From assembly GCA_024401215.1 (NCBI GenBank), contig JAKSLL010000032.1:1-35263 (forward strand): a DNA stretch of 35,263 nt. Reading direction: 5' to 3'. The notes beneath the pieces were generated by a model, which saw only the letters and a program-made list of their open reading frames with translations, did no database searches and was not told the DNA's origin. The stretch is from Bacteroidaceae bacterium. GTDB taxonomy: Bacteria > Bacteroidota > Bacteroidia > Bacteroidales > Bacteroidaceae. Below, piece by piece: positions 1 through 8,531 of this stretch; position 1 is the first letter of the stretch; each line of letters opens with the position of its first letter. The translations under genes were made by a program, and so were the position numbers.

Positions 1-102
1 CGTTAGGTATCGACATTGGTTATTATCCGCTACGCTCAGTAGTGCATGGCCCCCTCTAAGACTCCTCAATTCGGGACATCTGGCATTGCACATCTCATCC
101 GC

Positions 103-134
103 ATGGCACCCCCTCCCTCACAGGGAGGGCAGGG
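103..134. repeat. 32-base palindromic repeat, left copy
   Basis: This 32-base sequence is identical to positions 35141-35172, in the same orientation. Its core CCCTCCCTCACAGGGAGGG is a perfect 8-bp inverted repeat with a 3-base loop (112-130). Two identical copies in one window suggest a dispersed short palindromic element of the REP type; the family is not one I can name. Confidence 0.8.
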
Positions 135-201
135 GTGGGTCTTTTTAAAAACACTCATCACAAACAGCCTTTAACTGCCTGTAAATCCGAGATATATGAG
201 T

Positions 202-294
202 GTGACGAGTGTGTGACGAGTCGCGAATGACTCGTCACGGTGTTAAAGGTTTGTATTTCAGTTATTTATAGGCTGATTGTGACGAGTGACGAGT
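202..294. repeat. cluster of GTGACGAGT nonamers
   Basis: The nonamer GTGACGAGT occurs at 202-210, 213-221, 279-287 and 286-294 (the last two overlap). Its exact reverse complement ACTCGTCAC lies at 230-238. The copy at 213-221 and the inverted one can pair as a 9-bp stem with an 8-base loop. There is no coding sequence here. Function unknown; it could be a protein-binding array or the debris of an element. Confidence 0.75.
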
Positions 295-400
295 TATTCA
301 CAAAATTCATTTCCGCAGGTGTCAACTTTTTTAGTTTTAACCGCAGGGCACTGTCAACTAAATCAGTACGCATTCAAAGCAAGTGTCAACCTGAGCAGTA

Positions 401-670
401 TTAACTAACTAAAGTTTCCCACCCTTTTAAATCTCTATAAGGCGATTATTTTATTTATTATCAAGAATTCAGAGAAATAAGAGAGCCTGTCATTACTGAA
501 TGAATTAGGAATGTAGAGAATTGCTACTTGTCGTAGCATGACTCAACGGACGCGAAGCGTCATCTCTAATTTCTATATAATTCAAAAACAAGCATTTGGC
601 ATAAAAATCTCTTATTTCTCTTATTTCTTGATAAAAATAATTAAAAGGGATGGGAATGTTTAGTTAACTA
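401..670. repeat. long imperfect inverted repeat
   Basis: The left arm (about 401-486) and the right arm (about 607-670) are imperfect reverse complements. Both contain, in mirrored order, a TTAACTAA-like end, a CCCA(T)CCCTTTTAA block, a TATCAAGAA block and an AGAGAAATAAGAGA block. The left arm has about 20 extra bases after the CCCTTTTAA block. The spacer carries a small GACGC-GAA-GCGTC hairpin near 549-561. There is no ORF inside, so this looks like a MITE-like or otherwise non-autonomous element, or its remnant. Confidence 0.6.
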
Positions 671-764
671 ATGATGTATCACCAACAATCTATACCAAAC
701 AAGCCATACAATCAGTACCTTACACCAGCACTATGCACTCAAAGCGTGAATGCTGCTATGCAGC

Positions 765-833
765 AGGTGTGAATGACATTATTCACACGGCATGAATGAT
801 GTTATTCACATGGCATGATTGACTTTATTCACC
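765..833. repeat. three tandem 23-bp imperfect repeats
   Basis: Units at 765-787, 788-810 and 811-833 share the pattern GGYRTGAWTGAYNTTATTCAC with a few substitutions. Each unit is itself weakly palindromic (GTGAAT...ATTCAC in the first). The array is preceded by a TGCTGC-TAT-GCAGCA hairpin at 750-764 and followed by a related AGCAGCATAG string. No transposase or cas gene is nearby. Confidence 0.7.
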
Positions 834-840
834 CGAACTG

Positions 841-1120
841 AATAGCAGCATAGTTAAGTCCCCTCTAACTCCCCCATGGTGCAAGTAACAAGTGGAGCAA
901 AACTTGTATTTGTCATATTGATGAATAATGTAGGTTAGGAAGTTCCCCGTCTTTTTACAAAGTTAAAAAGCGGCAGGTGTTGATGATGTGTACAATTGTA
1001 AACTCGGGGATAGCAATTCGATACTTCCCCCACTTTTTGTTTTTGTATTGAAAATAAAGAAAATCAGCAAGATAAATACTTATCAACACTGATGTTAATA
1101 ACTTTTTATAATTTTTTTTA
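841..1120. other. AT-rich non-coding stretch before mraZ
   Basis: I see no credible gene here. A short CTTTTTA/TAAAAAG hairpin (951-957 with 964-970) and the string CTTCCCCCACTTTTT at 1024-1038 are the only structure noticed. The latter is nearly the reverse complement of the TGGGG region just upstream of mraZ (1122-1135), so the two could pair or mark an inverted protein-binding site. Confidence 0.5.
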
Positions 1121-1128
1121 ATAAAAAG

Positions 1129-1159
1129 TGGGGAATTGTGGGGGAAATCGCTATATTTG
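1129..1159 (+). promoter_or_regulatory. mraZ promoter with probable MraZ operator
   Basis: TATATTTG at 1152-1159 matches the Bacteroidota -7 consensus TAnnTTTG. Two TGGGG boxes at 1129-1133 and 1139-1143 are separated by exactly 5 bases. This is the known MraZ recognition pattern (direct TGGGN repeats with 5-base spacers). The first box lies where the -33 element would be (19-base spacing to the -7 box), and no good TTTG is present there. The inference is that MraZ represses its own operon by occluding the polymerase. Only two boxes are visible; E. coli has three. Confidence 0.65.
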
Positions 1160-1224
1160 CACAGCTTTTAGAAAAGTAAAAAATCAGAGATATCGGACAG
1201 CTAATAAATAACTAATTCTACACA

Positions 1225-1671
1225 ATGCGATTCATTGGTGATTATCAAGCAAAGACGGATGCTAAAGGCAGAGTGTTTCTTCCTGCAGCATTCAGAAAAA
1301 TACTCGAGGCAGAGGGTGAGCTTACGCTCATCATCCGCAACGATATTTTTCAGAAGTGTCTTGTGCTGTATCCAGAGTCGGTGTGGAATAGTCAGCTCGA
1401 TAATCTGAAGTCTAATCTCAATCCTTGGAACAGCAAACAGCAGATGATTCTCCGACAGTTTATAGCTGATGCAGAGGTTGCTGAACTTGACAGTCAAGGA
1501 CGAATATTGCTGTCGAAGAAGAAGCTTGTTTATGCTGGTATTGAGGGTGAGGTGAGATTCCTTGCCATGGATGACAGAATAGAGATTTGGAGCAAGCAGG
1601 CTCTTGATGATTTGATGAGCCAGAGCGATGATCTTGGTAGTAATCTTGAAGGTTTGTTTGGCAATGAATGA
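1225..1671 (+). CDS. mraZ: division/cell wall cluster transcriptional regulator MraZ
   Basis: This 148-residue protein is a typical MraZ: two SpoVT/AbrB-like swapped-hairpin halves, each with the family DXXXR motif (DAKGR at 12-16, DSQGR at 89-93). MraZ forms rings and binds TGGGN repeats upstream of its own gene; a matching site is seen at 1129-1143. It is the first gene of the dcw cluster, and its 3' end overlaps the rsmH start by 8 bases, which implies translational coupling. The start was chosen because MRFIGDYQAK is the canonical N-terminus. No Shine-Dalgarno sequence is visible, as is usual in this phylum. Confidence 0.96.
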   Translation: MRFIGDYQAKTDAKGRVFLPAAFRKILEAEGELTLIIRNDIFQKCLVLYPESVWNSQLDNLKSNLNPWNSKQQMILRQFIADAEVAELDSQGRILLSKKKLVYAGIEGEVRFLAMDDRIEIWSKQALDDLMSQSDDLGSNLEGLFGNE

Positions 1672-2581
1672 TAGTCAGGTTTATCATGTACCAGTGCTTT
1701 TGAAGGAAAGCGTTGATGGATTGAATATTGAGAAGGGTGGTGTCTTCGTTGACGTTACCTTTGGAGGTGGCGGCCACAGTCGTGAGATTTTGTCAAGACT
1801 TGATGCTGATGGCCATCTTTACAGTTTCGACCAGGATGCCGATGCGGAGAAAAATGCAGAGGGCTTCGACAAGGATAAATTCACATTCGTGCGTAGCAAT
1901 TTCAGATTCCTGAAGAACTTTCTCCGCTACTATGGCGAGGAGCAGATAGACGGACTGCTTGCCGACTTGGGAGTGAGTTCACATCATTTCGACGATTCCG
2001 ACCGTGGATTCTCCTTCCGCTTTGATGGCAATCTCGACATGAGAATGAATCAGAGGGCAGGCAAGACTGCGGCAGATGTGGTGAACACCTACGACGAGAA
2101 GCAGCTGGCAGACATCCTCTACCTCTATGGAGAGTTGAAGCAGAGCAGAAAGATAGCCGCCGCGATAGTGAAGGCGAGGGCTCAGAAGAAAGTTGAGACG
2201 ATAGCAGATTTCCTTGATATTGTCAAGCCGTTCTTCAAGAGCGAGAGAGAGAAGAAAGATATGGCGAAGGTGTTTCAGGCGCTGAGGATTGAGGTGAATC
2301 ATGAGATGGACGCGCTTCGCGATATGTTGACAGAAGCCTCCCACATGCTGAAACCTGGAGGGCGACTGGTGGTTATAACTTATCATTCGCTCGAAGACAG
2401 AATGGTGAAGAACCTCATGAAGACAGGAAATGTGGAGGGTAAAGAAGATAAGGATTTCTTTGGAAAAATCAATACTCCATTCCGCCTTGTCAACCGACAG
2501 GTGATAGTGCCTGATGGTGAGGAGATGGAGAGAAACCCCCGAAGCAGAAGCGCAAAACTAAGAATAGCAGAGAAAATTTAA
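1664..2581 (+). CDS. rsmH: 16S rRNA m4C1402 methyltransferase RsmH (MraW)
   Basis: RsmH methylates N4 of C1402 in 16S rRNA in the ribosomal P site, using S-adenosylmethionine. The SAM-binding loop GGGGHS is at residues 34-39, DLGVSS at 101-106, and the family block RGFSFRFDGNLDMRM at 114-128; VITYHSLEDR lies near the C-terminal part. The length of 305 residues is normal. An upstream in-frame ATG at 1628 would add 12 residues inside mraZ. I prefer 1664 because MNDSQVYHVPVLL matches the family N-terminus. The ATG overlaps the mraZ stop region. Confidence 0.96.
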   Translation: MNDSQVYHVPVLLKESVDGLNIEKGGVFVDVTFGGGGHSREILSRLDADGHLYSFDQDADAEKNAEGFDKDKFTFVRSNFRFLKNFLRYYGEEQIDGLLADLGVSSHHFDDSDRGFSFRFDGNLDMRMNQRAGKTAADVVNTYDEKQLADILYLYGELKQSRKIAAAIVKARAQKKVETIADFLDIVKPFFKSEREKKDMAKVFQALRIEVNHEMDALRDMLTEASHMLKPGGRLVVITYHSLEDRMVKNLMKTGNVEGKEDKDFFGKINTPFRLVNRQVIVPDGEEMERNPRSRSAKLRIAEKI

Positions 2582-2665
2582 TCCACGCCTTGTAATGGCG
2601 GTAAAGTGAGTTACACATTATTATATTTAAAGAAGGCTGAAAAAAGCCGTAAGTAGAAAACGCAA

Positions 2666-3388
2666 ATGTCTGAAAAAAACGACATCGGAAATGTTAAGCA
2701 GCAGGAAGAGTTGACCGAAACGACTCCTCCAGATTCAGTAGGGGAAGAAACAAAGAAAAAACAACGGAGCGACGACGAAGAGACACTTGCCGCGATGAAG
2801 AAATTCACGGACGAGGATGACATGGGGGAGATATCCTTTAAGTCAATCATCGGAGGAGATTTCTTGATGAGCAAGTTTGTCATGAAGCAGGTGCTCTTCG
2901 TTATGTTCTGTGTAATCCTGATGATTATCTACACAGGAAACAGGTATGACAGTCAGCAGGACATCATCTTAATCGACAGTCTGAGGCATCATCTGCAAGA
3001 TGTGAAATACAATGTCTTGACGCAGTCGAGTGAACTGATGAACATGACAAGGCAGTCAAATATAGAACGAAGGCTGTCAGAAACAAAAGATAGCATGCTG
3101 CACAACCCTGTCACTCCGCCATTCTTGATAATGGTGAATTCTGATAGAGAGCAAGACAGGGAAGAGCAGACGAGAGAAGTTCTTGTGGATTCGATAGGAG
3201 TTGGTGATATTGACCAGGAAGCCCGTGAAGAGGCGGAGGCGGAAGAAGCCGCAAGAGCAGCAGAAAAGAATAAAAAGAAAGGTGAAATAAAACAAAATAA
3301 AGAGGCGGCCGAACAAAGCGTTGATGCGGTCAAGCAGGATGGGGCGGAGAATAAAGCAGCGGCAGCTGATAAAGTGAAGACGGAATAG
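2666..3388 (+). CDS. ftsL: FtsL-like cell division protein with long charged extensions
   Basis: This 240-residue bitopic protein sits in the ftsL position between rsmH and ftsI. Residues 1-70 are a hydrophilic, acidic cytoplasmic tail. Residues about 74-90 are a single membrane helix (VLFVMFCVILMIIYTG). Residues 92-145 form the FtsL-like extracytoplasmic helix with heptad-like hydrophobics. After about residue 180 comes a tail rich in Glu, Ala and Lys, probably coiled or disordered. FtsL with FtsQ and a DivIC/FtsB partner activates FtsW/FtsI. As I recall the Bacteroidota FtsL-like family, the usual protein is shorter (roughly 100-150 residues), so the acidic C-terminal tail is unusual. Assignment rests on position and topology as much as on sequence. 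Confidence 0.8.
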   Translation: MSEKNDIGNVKQQEELTETTPPDSVGEETKKKQRSDDEETLAAMKKFTDEDDMGEISFKSIIGGDFLMSKFVMKQVLFVMFCVILMIIYTGNRYDSQQDIILIDSLRHHLQDVKYNVLTQSSELMNMTRQSNIERRLSETKDSMLHNPVTPPFLIMVNSDREQDREEQTREVLVDSIGVGDIDQEAREEAEAEEAARAAEKNKKKGEIKQNKEAAEQSVDAVKQDGAENKAAAADKVKTE

Positions 3389-3433
3389 CTTGACAGGTTT
3401 TGAGAGGCAAAAGAAAATGAATGGTTGAACATT

Positions 3434-5614
3434 ATGAAATTCGATAAGAAATACATAAGCAAGCGTATAACAGTAGTGGTTGTGATTGCCGCAATAGTGG
3501 TGATCGCAATCATTGTGCGTACTGTTGTAACTGCAACTGTAGAGCGTGACAAGTGGCGCGAAGTCGGCAAGGTGAGTATCGGCGATACTACCGAGCTCAG
3601 ACAAAACCGCGGCAACATATACTCTGCAGACGGACAGCTTATGGCGAGCAGCTTGCCTGACTATAATATATTCATAGACTTTGTTTCTGGTGTTGAGACC
3701 TACGACACCATTGATGCAAGCGGCAAGAAGGTAAAAGCATACAATCAGGAGCAGTTGGCGATGAAGGATTCCTTATGGATAAGCAATATGGATTCAATAT
3801 GCAGCGGACTTGCCCGTATCTGTGACAAGCACACAAAGGAGGAGTATAAGGAGCATCTGATGAAAGGGCTCAATGGACGTAAGCGCTATTGGGAGATTTA
3901 CCCTCACACAGTTTTTAACTTCATCCAGTTCAACGAACTTAAGCAGCTCCCTATTTTCTGTTTCAAGAATAGATATAAGAGTGGCATGAGTTTTGTGCCG
4001 CGTAATAACCGCAACAAGCCTTTCGGCTCACTTGCCAAGCGAACACTCGGAGAGATGTATGCCGCTAAGGACTCTGCCCGTTCTGGTCTTGAACTTGCAT
4101 ACGACAGCTATCTCCGTGGAGTGCCTGGCAGGAAGCATCGCAAGAAGGTTCACAACAAATATCTTGATATCATCGACCAGGAGCCTGTTGACGGCTACGA
4201 TCTTGTGAGCACGATAGATGTGAGCATGCAGGACATCTGCGAAAGTGCTCTCAGGGAGAAGCTTGTGGAGCTTGAGGCTGAGATGGGAGTGGTTGTGCTT
4301 ATGGAGGTGAAGACTGGTGACGTGAAAGCCATAGTAAACCTGCAGCGATATGATGACGGTAAATACTATGAAGCCAGAAACTATGCCCTGGCATCGTTGA
4401 TGGAGCCAGGCTCAACCTTCAAGACAGCTTCCATCATGGTGGGAATGGATGACGGCTATATCAAGCCTCACGATGTTGTTGCTACGGGTGGTGGTGTGTG
4501 TCCGATGTATGGCTCTCTCATGAAAGACCATAACTGGGCCACTCGTGGAGGTTATGGTGATATTGATGTGACACAGATTCTGAAATACTCGTCAAATGTC
4601 GGTGTGAGCAAGCTGATAGACAAGTATTATCACTCTCAGCCTGAGAAGTTTGTTGAAGGACTTCACAGGATAGGCATCGGCCAGCCATTGGGCCTGCCTT
4701 TCAGCGGTGCTGCAAATCCAAAGATTCGTATGCCGAACGATACAGTCCACTACTGGTCAAAGACAACTCTCCCATGGATGTCTATAGGTTATGAGACTCA
4801 GATTCCGCCTATCAGCACCGTCACATTCTACAACGCCATTGCTAACGGCGGAAAGATGGTTCGTCCGCGCTTTGTCAAGGGCATAGAGAAGAATGGAGAG
4901 ATGATAGAGGAGTTTCCTGTTGAAGTCATCAAACCGATGATTTGCAAACCGCAGACATTGAAAGATATACAGGAGATTCTTGAAAAGGTTGTCAATGATA
5001 AAGACGGCACAGGAAAGAAGGCTGGTAATCCATATTTCCATGTGAGCGGAAAGACAGGCACAGCTCAGGTGTCATACCGTAAAGGCAGCGGAGCAAGAGA
5101 GCATCTCGTAAGCTTCTGTGGCTATTATCCTTCTGACGCTCCGAAGTATTCTTGTATTGTTGCTATACGTCACTCATATTATGTGGCATCAGGTGGCGGA
5201 CAGGCCGGAGTGGTATTCTCAAAGATTGCACAGCGCGTTTCTTCGAAGATTATCACTACAGACTTGAACCGTGCTAAAGACTCACTTTCAGTATATGTAC
5301 CAGACGTGAAGAAAGGTGATGTGGTATCTGCAAAGTATGTGCTCAGCCAGCTTGGCATTGCTTCAAGTTCTGCCGAAGGAGTCCGATGGGGCTCAGCATT
5401 TACTGGCGATGAATATGTAAGCTTTGAGAAGATGAATGATACTCCTGAAATCGTGCCAAATGTGATAGGGATGGGCGCAAGAGACGCTGCCTATCTGATG
5501 GGCGTGAGAGGTTTGAAGGTGAGGATGAAAGGCTGCGGCAAAGTGAAATCACAGAGCATAGCCTATGGAGCCAAGGCGAAGAAAGGGCAGACGGTATTGC
5601 TTGTGCTTGACTGA
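3434..5614 (+). CDS. ftsI: septal peptidoglycan transpeptidase FtsI (PBP3) with PASTA domain
   Basis: This class B penicillin-binding protein of 726 residues crosslinks septal peptidoglycan in partnership with FtsW. A membrane anchor lies at about residues 11-33, followed by the dimerisation domain starting with [10 protein letters not shown] (59-68). The transpeptidase domain carries STFK (327-330, catalytic Ser327), SSN (386-388) and KTG (540-542). A C-terminal PASTA-type domain covers about residues 665-726. The ATG at 3434 was chosen because the residues before it read from a TTG codon at 3425 with no support; an ATG at 3419 runs into a stop. The TGA stop overlaps an ATG at 5614. Confidence 0.95.
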   Translation: MKFDKKYISKRITVVVVIAAIVVIAIIVRTVVTATVERDKWREVGKVSIGDTTELRQNRGNIYSADGQLMASSLPDYNIFIDFVSGVETYDTIDASGKKVKAYNQEQLAMKDSLWISNMDSICSGLARICDKHTKEEYKEHLMKGLNGRKRYWEIYPHTVFNFIQFNELKQLPIFCFKNRYKSGMSFVPRNNRNKPFGSLAKRTLGEMYAAKDSARSGLELAYDSYLRGVPGRKHRKKVHNKYLDIIDQEPVDGYDLVSTIDVSMQDICESALREKLVELEAEMGVVVLMEVKTGDVKAIVNLQRYDDGKYYEARNYALASLMEPGSTFKTASIMVGMDDGYIKPHDVVATGGGVCPMYGSLMKDHNWATRGGYGDIDVTQILKYSSNVGVSKLIDKYYHSQPEKFVEGLHRIGIGQPLGLPFSGAANPKIRMPNDTVHYWSKTTLPWMSIGYETQIPPISTVTFYNAIANGGKMVRPRFVKGIEKNGEMIEEFPVEVIKPMICKPQTLKDIQEILEKVVNDKDGTGKKAGNPYFHVSGKTGTAQVSYRKGSGAREHLVSFCGYYPSDAPKYSCIVAIRHSYYVASGGGQAGVVFSKIAQRVSSKIITTDLNRAKDSLSVYVPDVKKGDVVSAKYVLSQLGIASSSAEGVRWGSAFTGDEYVSFEKMNDTPEIVPNVIGMGARDAAYLMGVRGLKVRMKGCGKVKSQSIAYGAKAKKGQTVLLVLD

Positions 5615-5664
5615 TGTTCATACATTTTTTAGAAAAAGGAAAAACCAAAAATACACAACGGATT

Positions 5665-7113
5665 ATGAAACTTGAAAATCTCGTAAGCGGGCTCAGCGTT
5701 CTTGAAGTTAAGGGCGACTTGGAGCGTGAAATATTAGGGGTGAATATCGATTCACGCATGGTAGGTGAAGGGCATCTCTTTATCGCTGTGAAGGGTACCG
5801 TAGTTGATGGACACGCATATATAGGAAAGGCTGTCGAGCAAGGAGCTGTGGCTATTGTTTGTGAGTCTGTTCCTGAAGATGCTGACGAGAAAGTTACATA
5901 TATAAGAGTAGAGAATTCTGAGCAGGTGGTAGGTCAGATTGCCACAACATTCTATGGCAATCCGACAAGCAAACTCAGACTCGTAGGGGTGACAGGCACC
6001 AATGGCAAGACAACTATTGCCACCGTTCTGTATGATATGTTCCGTAAGATGGGACATAAGGCAGGCTTGCTTTCCACTGTGGTGAATTATGTTGATGATG
6101 AGGCTGTGCCAACAGAGCATACAACTCCAGACCCAATAACGCTCAATAAGCTGCTCGCTCGTATGGTTGATGCAGGATGTGAATATGCGTTTATGGAAGT
6201 GAGCAGCCATAGCATTGTGCAGAACCGTATAGGCGGCCTCACATTTGCTGGCGGTCTTTTCACGAACATTACACGTGATCACCTTGACTACCATAAGACA
6301 TTCGACAACTATATCAAGGCGAAGAAACTGTTCTTTGACAATCTCCCTGCGGATGCTTTTGCAATCACAAATATCGATGACAAGAATGGTATGGTGATGT
6401 TGCAGAACACCAAGGCACAGGTGAAGACATACTCTGTACAGAGTCCTGCTGACTTCAAAGCGAAGATTATAGAATGTCATTTTGAGGGCATGTATCTTGA
6501 AATCAATGGAAAGGAGGTTGGCGTTCAGTTTATAGGAAAATTCAATGTCAGCAATCTTCTTGCTGTGTATGGCGCAGCAATCATGCTTGGCAAGCAGGAG
6601 GAGGAAGTGCTTGTTGCTCTTTCTGCTATGAAACCTGTGAACGGTCGCTTTGAAGCTCTTCGTTCGCCATCAGGGTATACAGCAATTGTTGACTACGCAC
6701 ACACTCCTGACGCACTTGAGAATGTTCTGAATGCTATCCATGGAGTTATGGAAGGAAAGAGCGGACAGATAATAACCGTGTGCGGATGTGGAGGAAATCG
6801 TGACAAGGGCAAGCGTCCATTGATGGCTCAAGAGGCTGTCAAGCAGAGTGATAAGGTGATACTCACAAGTGATAACCCACGGAATGAAGAGCCAGAAGAT
6901 ATTCTCAACGACATGCAGGCAGGTTTGACTCAAGAGCAGCTTGCATCGGTGCTCACTATTGTGGATCGCCGCCAGGCAATAAAGACAGCTTGTATGATGG
7001 CTCAGCCTGGAGATGTTATCCTCATAGCTGGCAAGGGTCATGAAGATTATCAGATTGTGAAAGGCGTGAAACATCACTTCGATGACAAGGAAGAGGTGAG
7101 AGCGTGTTTCTAA
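5665..7113 (+). CDS. murE: UDP-MurNAc-L-Ala-D-Glu:meso-diaminopimelate ligase MurE
   Basis: MurE adds the third stem residue to UDP-MurNAc-dipeptide with ATP in the cytoplasm. Visible are the P-loop GTNGKTT (111-117), EVSSHS (178-183), the DYAHTPDA motif (343-350) and DNPRNEEP (403-410). The DNPR form is the established signature for meso-diaminopimelate rather than lysine, so this organism should make DAP-type peptidoglycan. The length is 482 residues. An ATG at 5614, overlapping the ftsI stop as TGATG, would add 17 unconserved residues. I favour 5665 because MKLENL resembles the family start, but coupled initiation at 5614 cannot be excluded. Confidence 0.95.
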   Translation: MKLENLVSGLSVLEVKGDLEREILGVNIDSRMVGEGHLFIAVKGTVVDGHAYIGKAVEQGAVAIVCESVPEDADEKVTYIRVENSEQVVGQIATTFYGNPTSKLRLVGVTGTNGKTTIATVLYDMFRKMGHKAGLLSTVVNYVDDEAVPTEHTTPDPITLNKLLARMVDAGCEYAFMEVSSHSIVQNRIGGLTFAGGLFTNITRDHLDYHKTFDNYIKAKKLFFDNLPADAFAITNIDDKNGMVMLQNTKAQVKTYSVQSPADFKAKIIECHFEGMYLEINGKEVGVQFIGKFNVSNLLAVYGAAIMLGKQEEEVLVALSAMKPVNGRFEALRSPSGYTAIVDYAHTPDALENVLNAIHGVMEGKSGQIITVCGCGGNRDKGKRPLMAQEAVKQSDKVILTSDNPRNEEPEDILNDMQAGLTQEQLASVLTIVDRRQAIKTACMMAQPGDVILIAGKGHEDYQIVKGVKHHFDDKEEVRACF

Positions 7114-7186
7114 AAAGATAGGGGTGTCCTTTGTTTGTCATAATAAATAATGAGAATTAAAAAACAACAATAAATAGTTTTTCAAA

Positions 7187-8446
7187 GTGTTATACAATTT
7201 ATTCAAATATCTTGATCAAATTGATATGCCTGGTGCAGGTGTATTTAGCTATGTCTCATTCCGAGCCTTGCTCGCTTTGATACTCTCCCTCGTCATCTCG
7301 ATGGTAGCAGGTGAGTTCTTTATCAAATATATGAGAAAGAAGAATCATATAGAAGAAGCGCGCGATGCATCTATCGACCCTTATGGAGTGCAGAAGAAAG
7401 GTGTGCCTTCTATGGGAGGTGTGGTGATACTTGCTGCGGTTGTTCTTCCTGCATTGCTTTTTGGAAAACTCAGCAATGTCTATATGATATTGCTTATAGT
7501 GACAATTCTCTTCTTTGGATTCCTCGGATTTCTTGATGACAAGATTAAGCTTGGCGGCAACAAAGACGGTTTGGCTCCAAGGTGGAAGATGATTGGACAG
7601 TTTGTGTTTGGCATCGTCATCGGACTCACCCTTTGGCTCAGCCCCGATACTGTTGTGAGAGAGAATGTAAGCAGGGAGATAGGTGACAAGACAGAAGTGT
7701 ATCATAAGAGTGAGGAAAGAAAAAGCACAGTCACAACGGTGCCATTCTTTAAGAATAACAACTTCGACTATTATGAAGTGTTCAGCTTCATCCCTAACGG
7801 CAAGACTCAGCGTGCATGTGGATGGGTGCTGTTCGTACTTGTGACAACATTCGTCATTTCTGCTGTGTCAAACGGAGCAAATCTGAATGATGGAATGGAT
7901 GGCATGTGTGCGGGGAACTCCGCGATAATAGGAGTCACGCTTGGCATACTTGCCTATGTGAGCGGACATATACAATTTGCTTCTTATCTGAATGTAATGT
8001 ATATACCAGGCTCGCAGGAGGTGGTTGTCTTTCTTTGCGCCTTTGTTGGCGCTCTTGTCGGATTCCTCTGGTATAATGCCTATCCGGCGAAGGTGTTCAT
8101 GGGCGACACAGGAAGTCTTGCTATCGGAGGAGTGATAGCTGTAACTGCGGTTATCATACACAAGGAGCTGCTGCTGCCTATACTTTGCGGAATCTTCCTT
8201 ATGGAAAGTGTCTCCGTGATGATTCAGGTGGCTTATGCTAAGAAAGGAAATAAGAAGGGCGAGAAATGGAGAGTGTTCAAGCGCGCCCCATTCCATGACC
8301 ATTATCGACATAGGATGGAGCCTGGTGTCAAGTATATCATTAAGAAGCCAGATGGCCTGCTTTTTGAATCGATGATTACTACAAGATTCTGGATTGTGAC
8401 AATACTTCTTGCGGCAATCACAATAATAACATTGAAGGTTAGATAA
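7187..8446 (+). CDS. mraY: phospho-MurNAc-pentapeptide transferase MraY
   Basis: MraY transfers phospho-MurNAc-pentapeptide to undecaprenyl phosphate, making lipid I at the inner membrane. The protein has about ten membrane helices and the family motifs FLDDKIKL, NLNDGMDGM (usually NLTDGLDGL), VFMGDTGSLA, and FHDHYRHR in place of the common HHHFE block. At 419 residues it is about 60 longer than E. coli MraY. The extra length includes a hydrophilic loop near residues 155-210, which I believe is usual in Bacteroidota. The start is a GTG codon at 7187; MLYNLFKYL fits the family N-terminus and no in-frame ATG is nearby. Confidence 0.95.
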   Translation: MLYNLFKYLDQIDMPGAGVFSYVSFRALLALILSLVISMVAGEFFIKYMRKKNHIEEARDASIDPYGVQKKGVPSMGGVVILAAVVLPALLFGKLSNVYMILLIVTILFFGFLGFLDDKIKLGGNKDGLAPRWKMIGQFVFGIVIGLTLWLSPDTVVRENVSREIGDKTEVYHKSEERKSTVTTVPFFKNNNFDYYEVFSFIPNGKTQRACGWVLFVLVTTFVISAVSNGANLNDGMDGMCAGNSAIIGVTLGILAYVSGHIQFASYLNVMYIPGSQEVVVFLCAFVGALVGFLWYNAYPAKVFMGDTGSLAIGGVIAVTAVIIHKELLLPILCGIFLMESVSVMIQVAYAKKGNKKGEKWRVFKRAPFHDHYRHRMEPGVKYIIKKPDGLLFESMITTRFWIVTILLAAITIITLKVR

Positions 8447-8531
8447 TAGCAGAAACGTAAGCGATAGTAAAAAGGACTTCCTAAGTTACATTGCTGAATT
8501 GTTAAGAAAGAAAAAAGAAAAATAATACGAT

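Noticed and set aside
765-833. A CRISPR array
   Set aside because: The units are directly adjacent with no unique spacers, only three copies exist and no cas gene is present.
2989-3618. A 209-residue minus-strand reading frame opposite the ftsL-like and ftsI genes
   Set aside because: It is low in complexity (Ser/Thr/Ala runs), overlaps two well-supported genes and has no promoter or family likeness.
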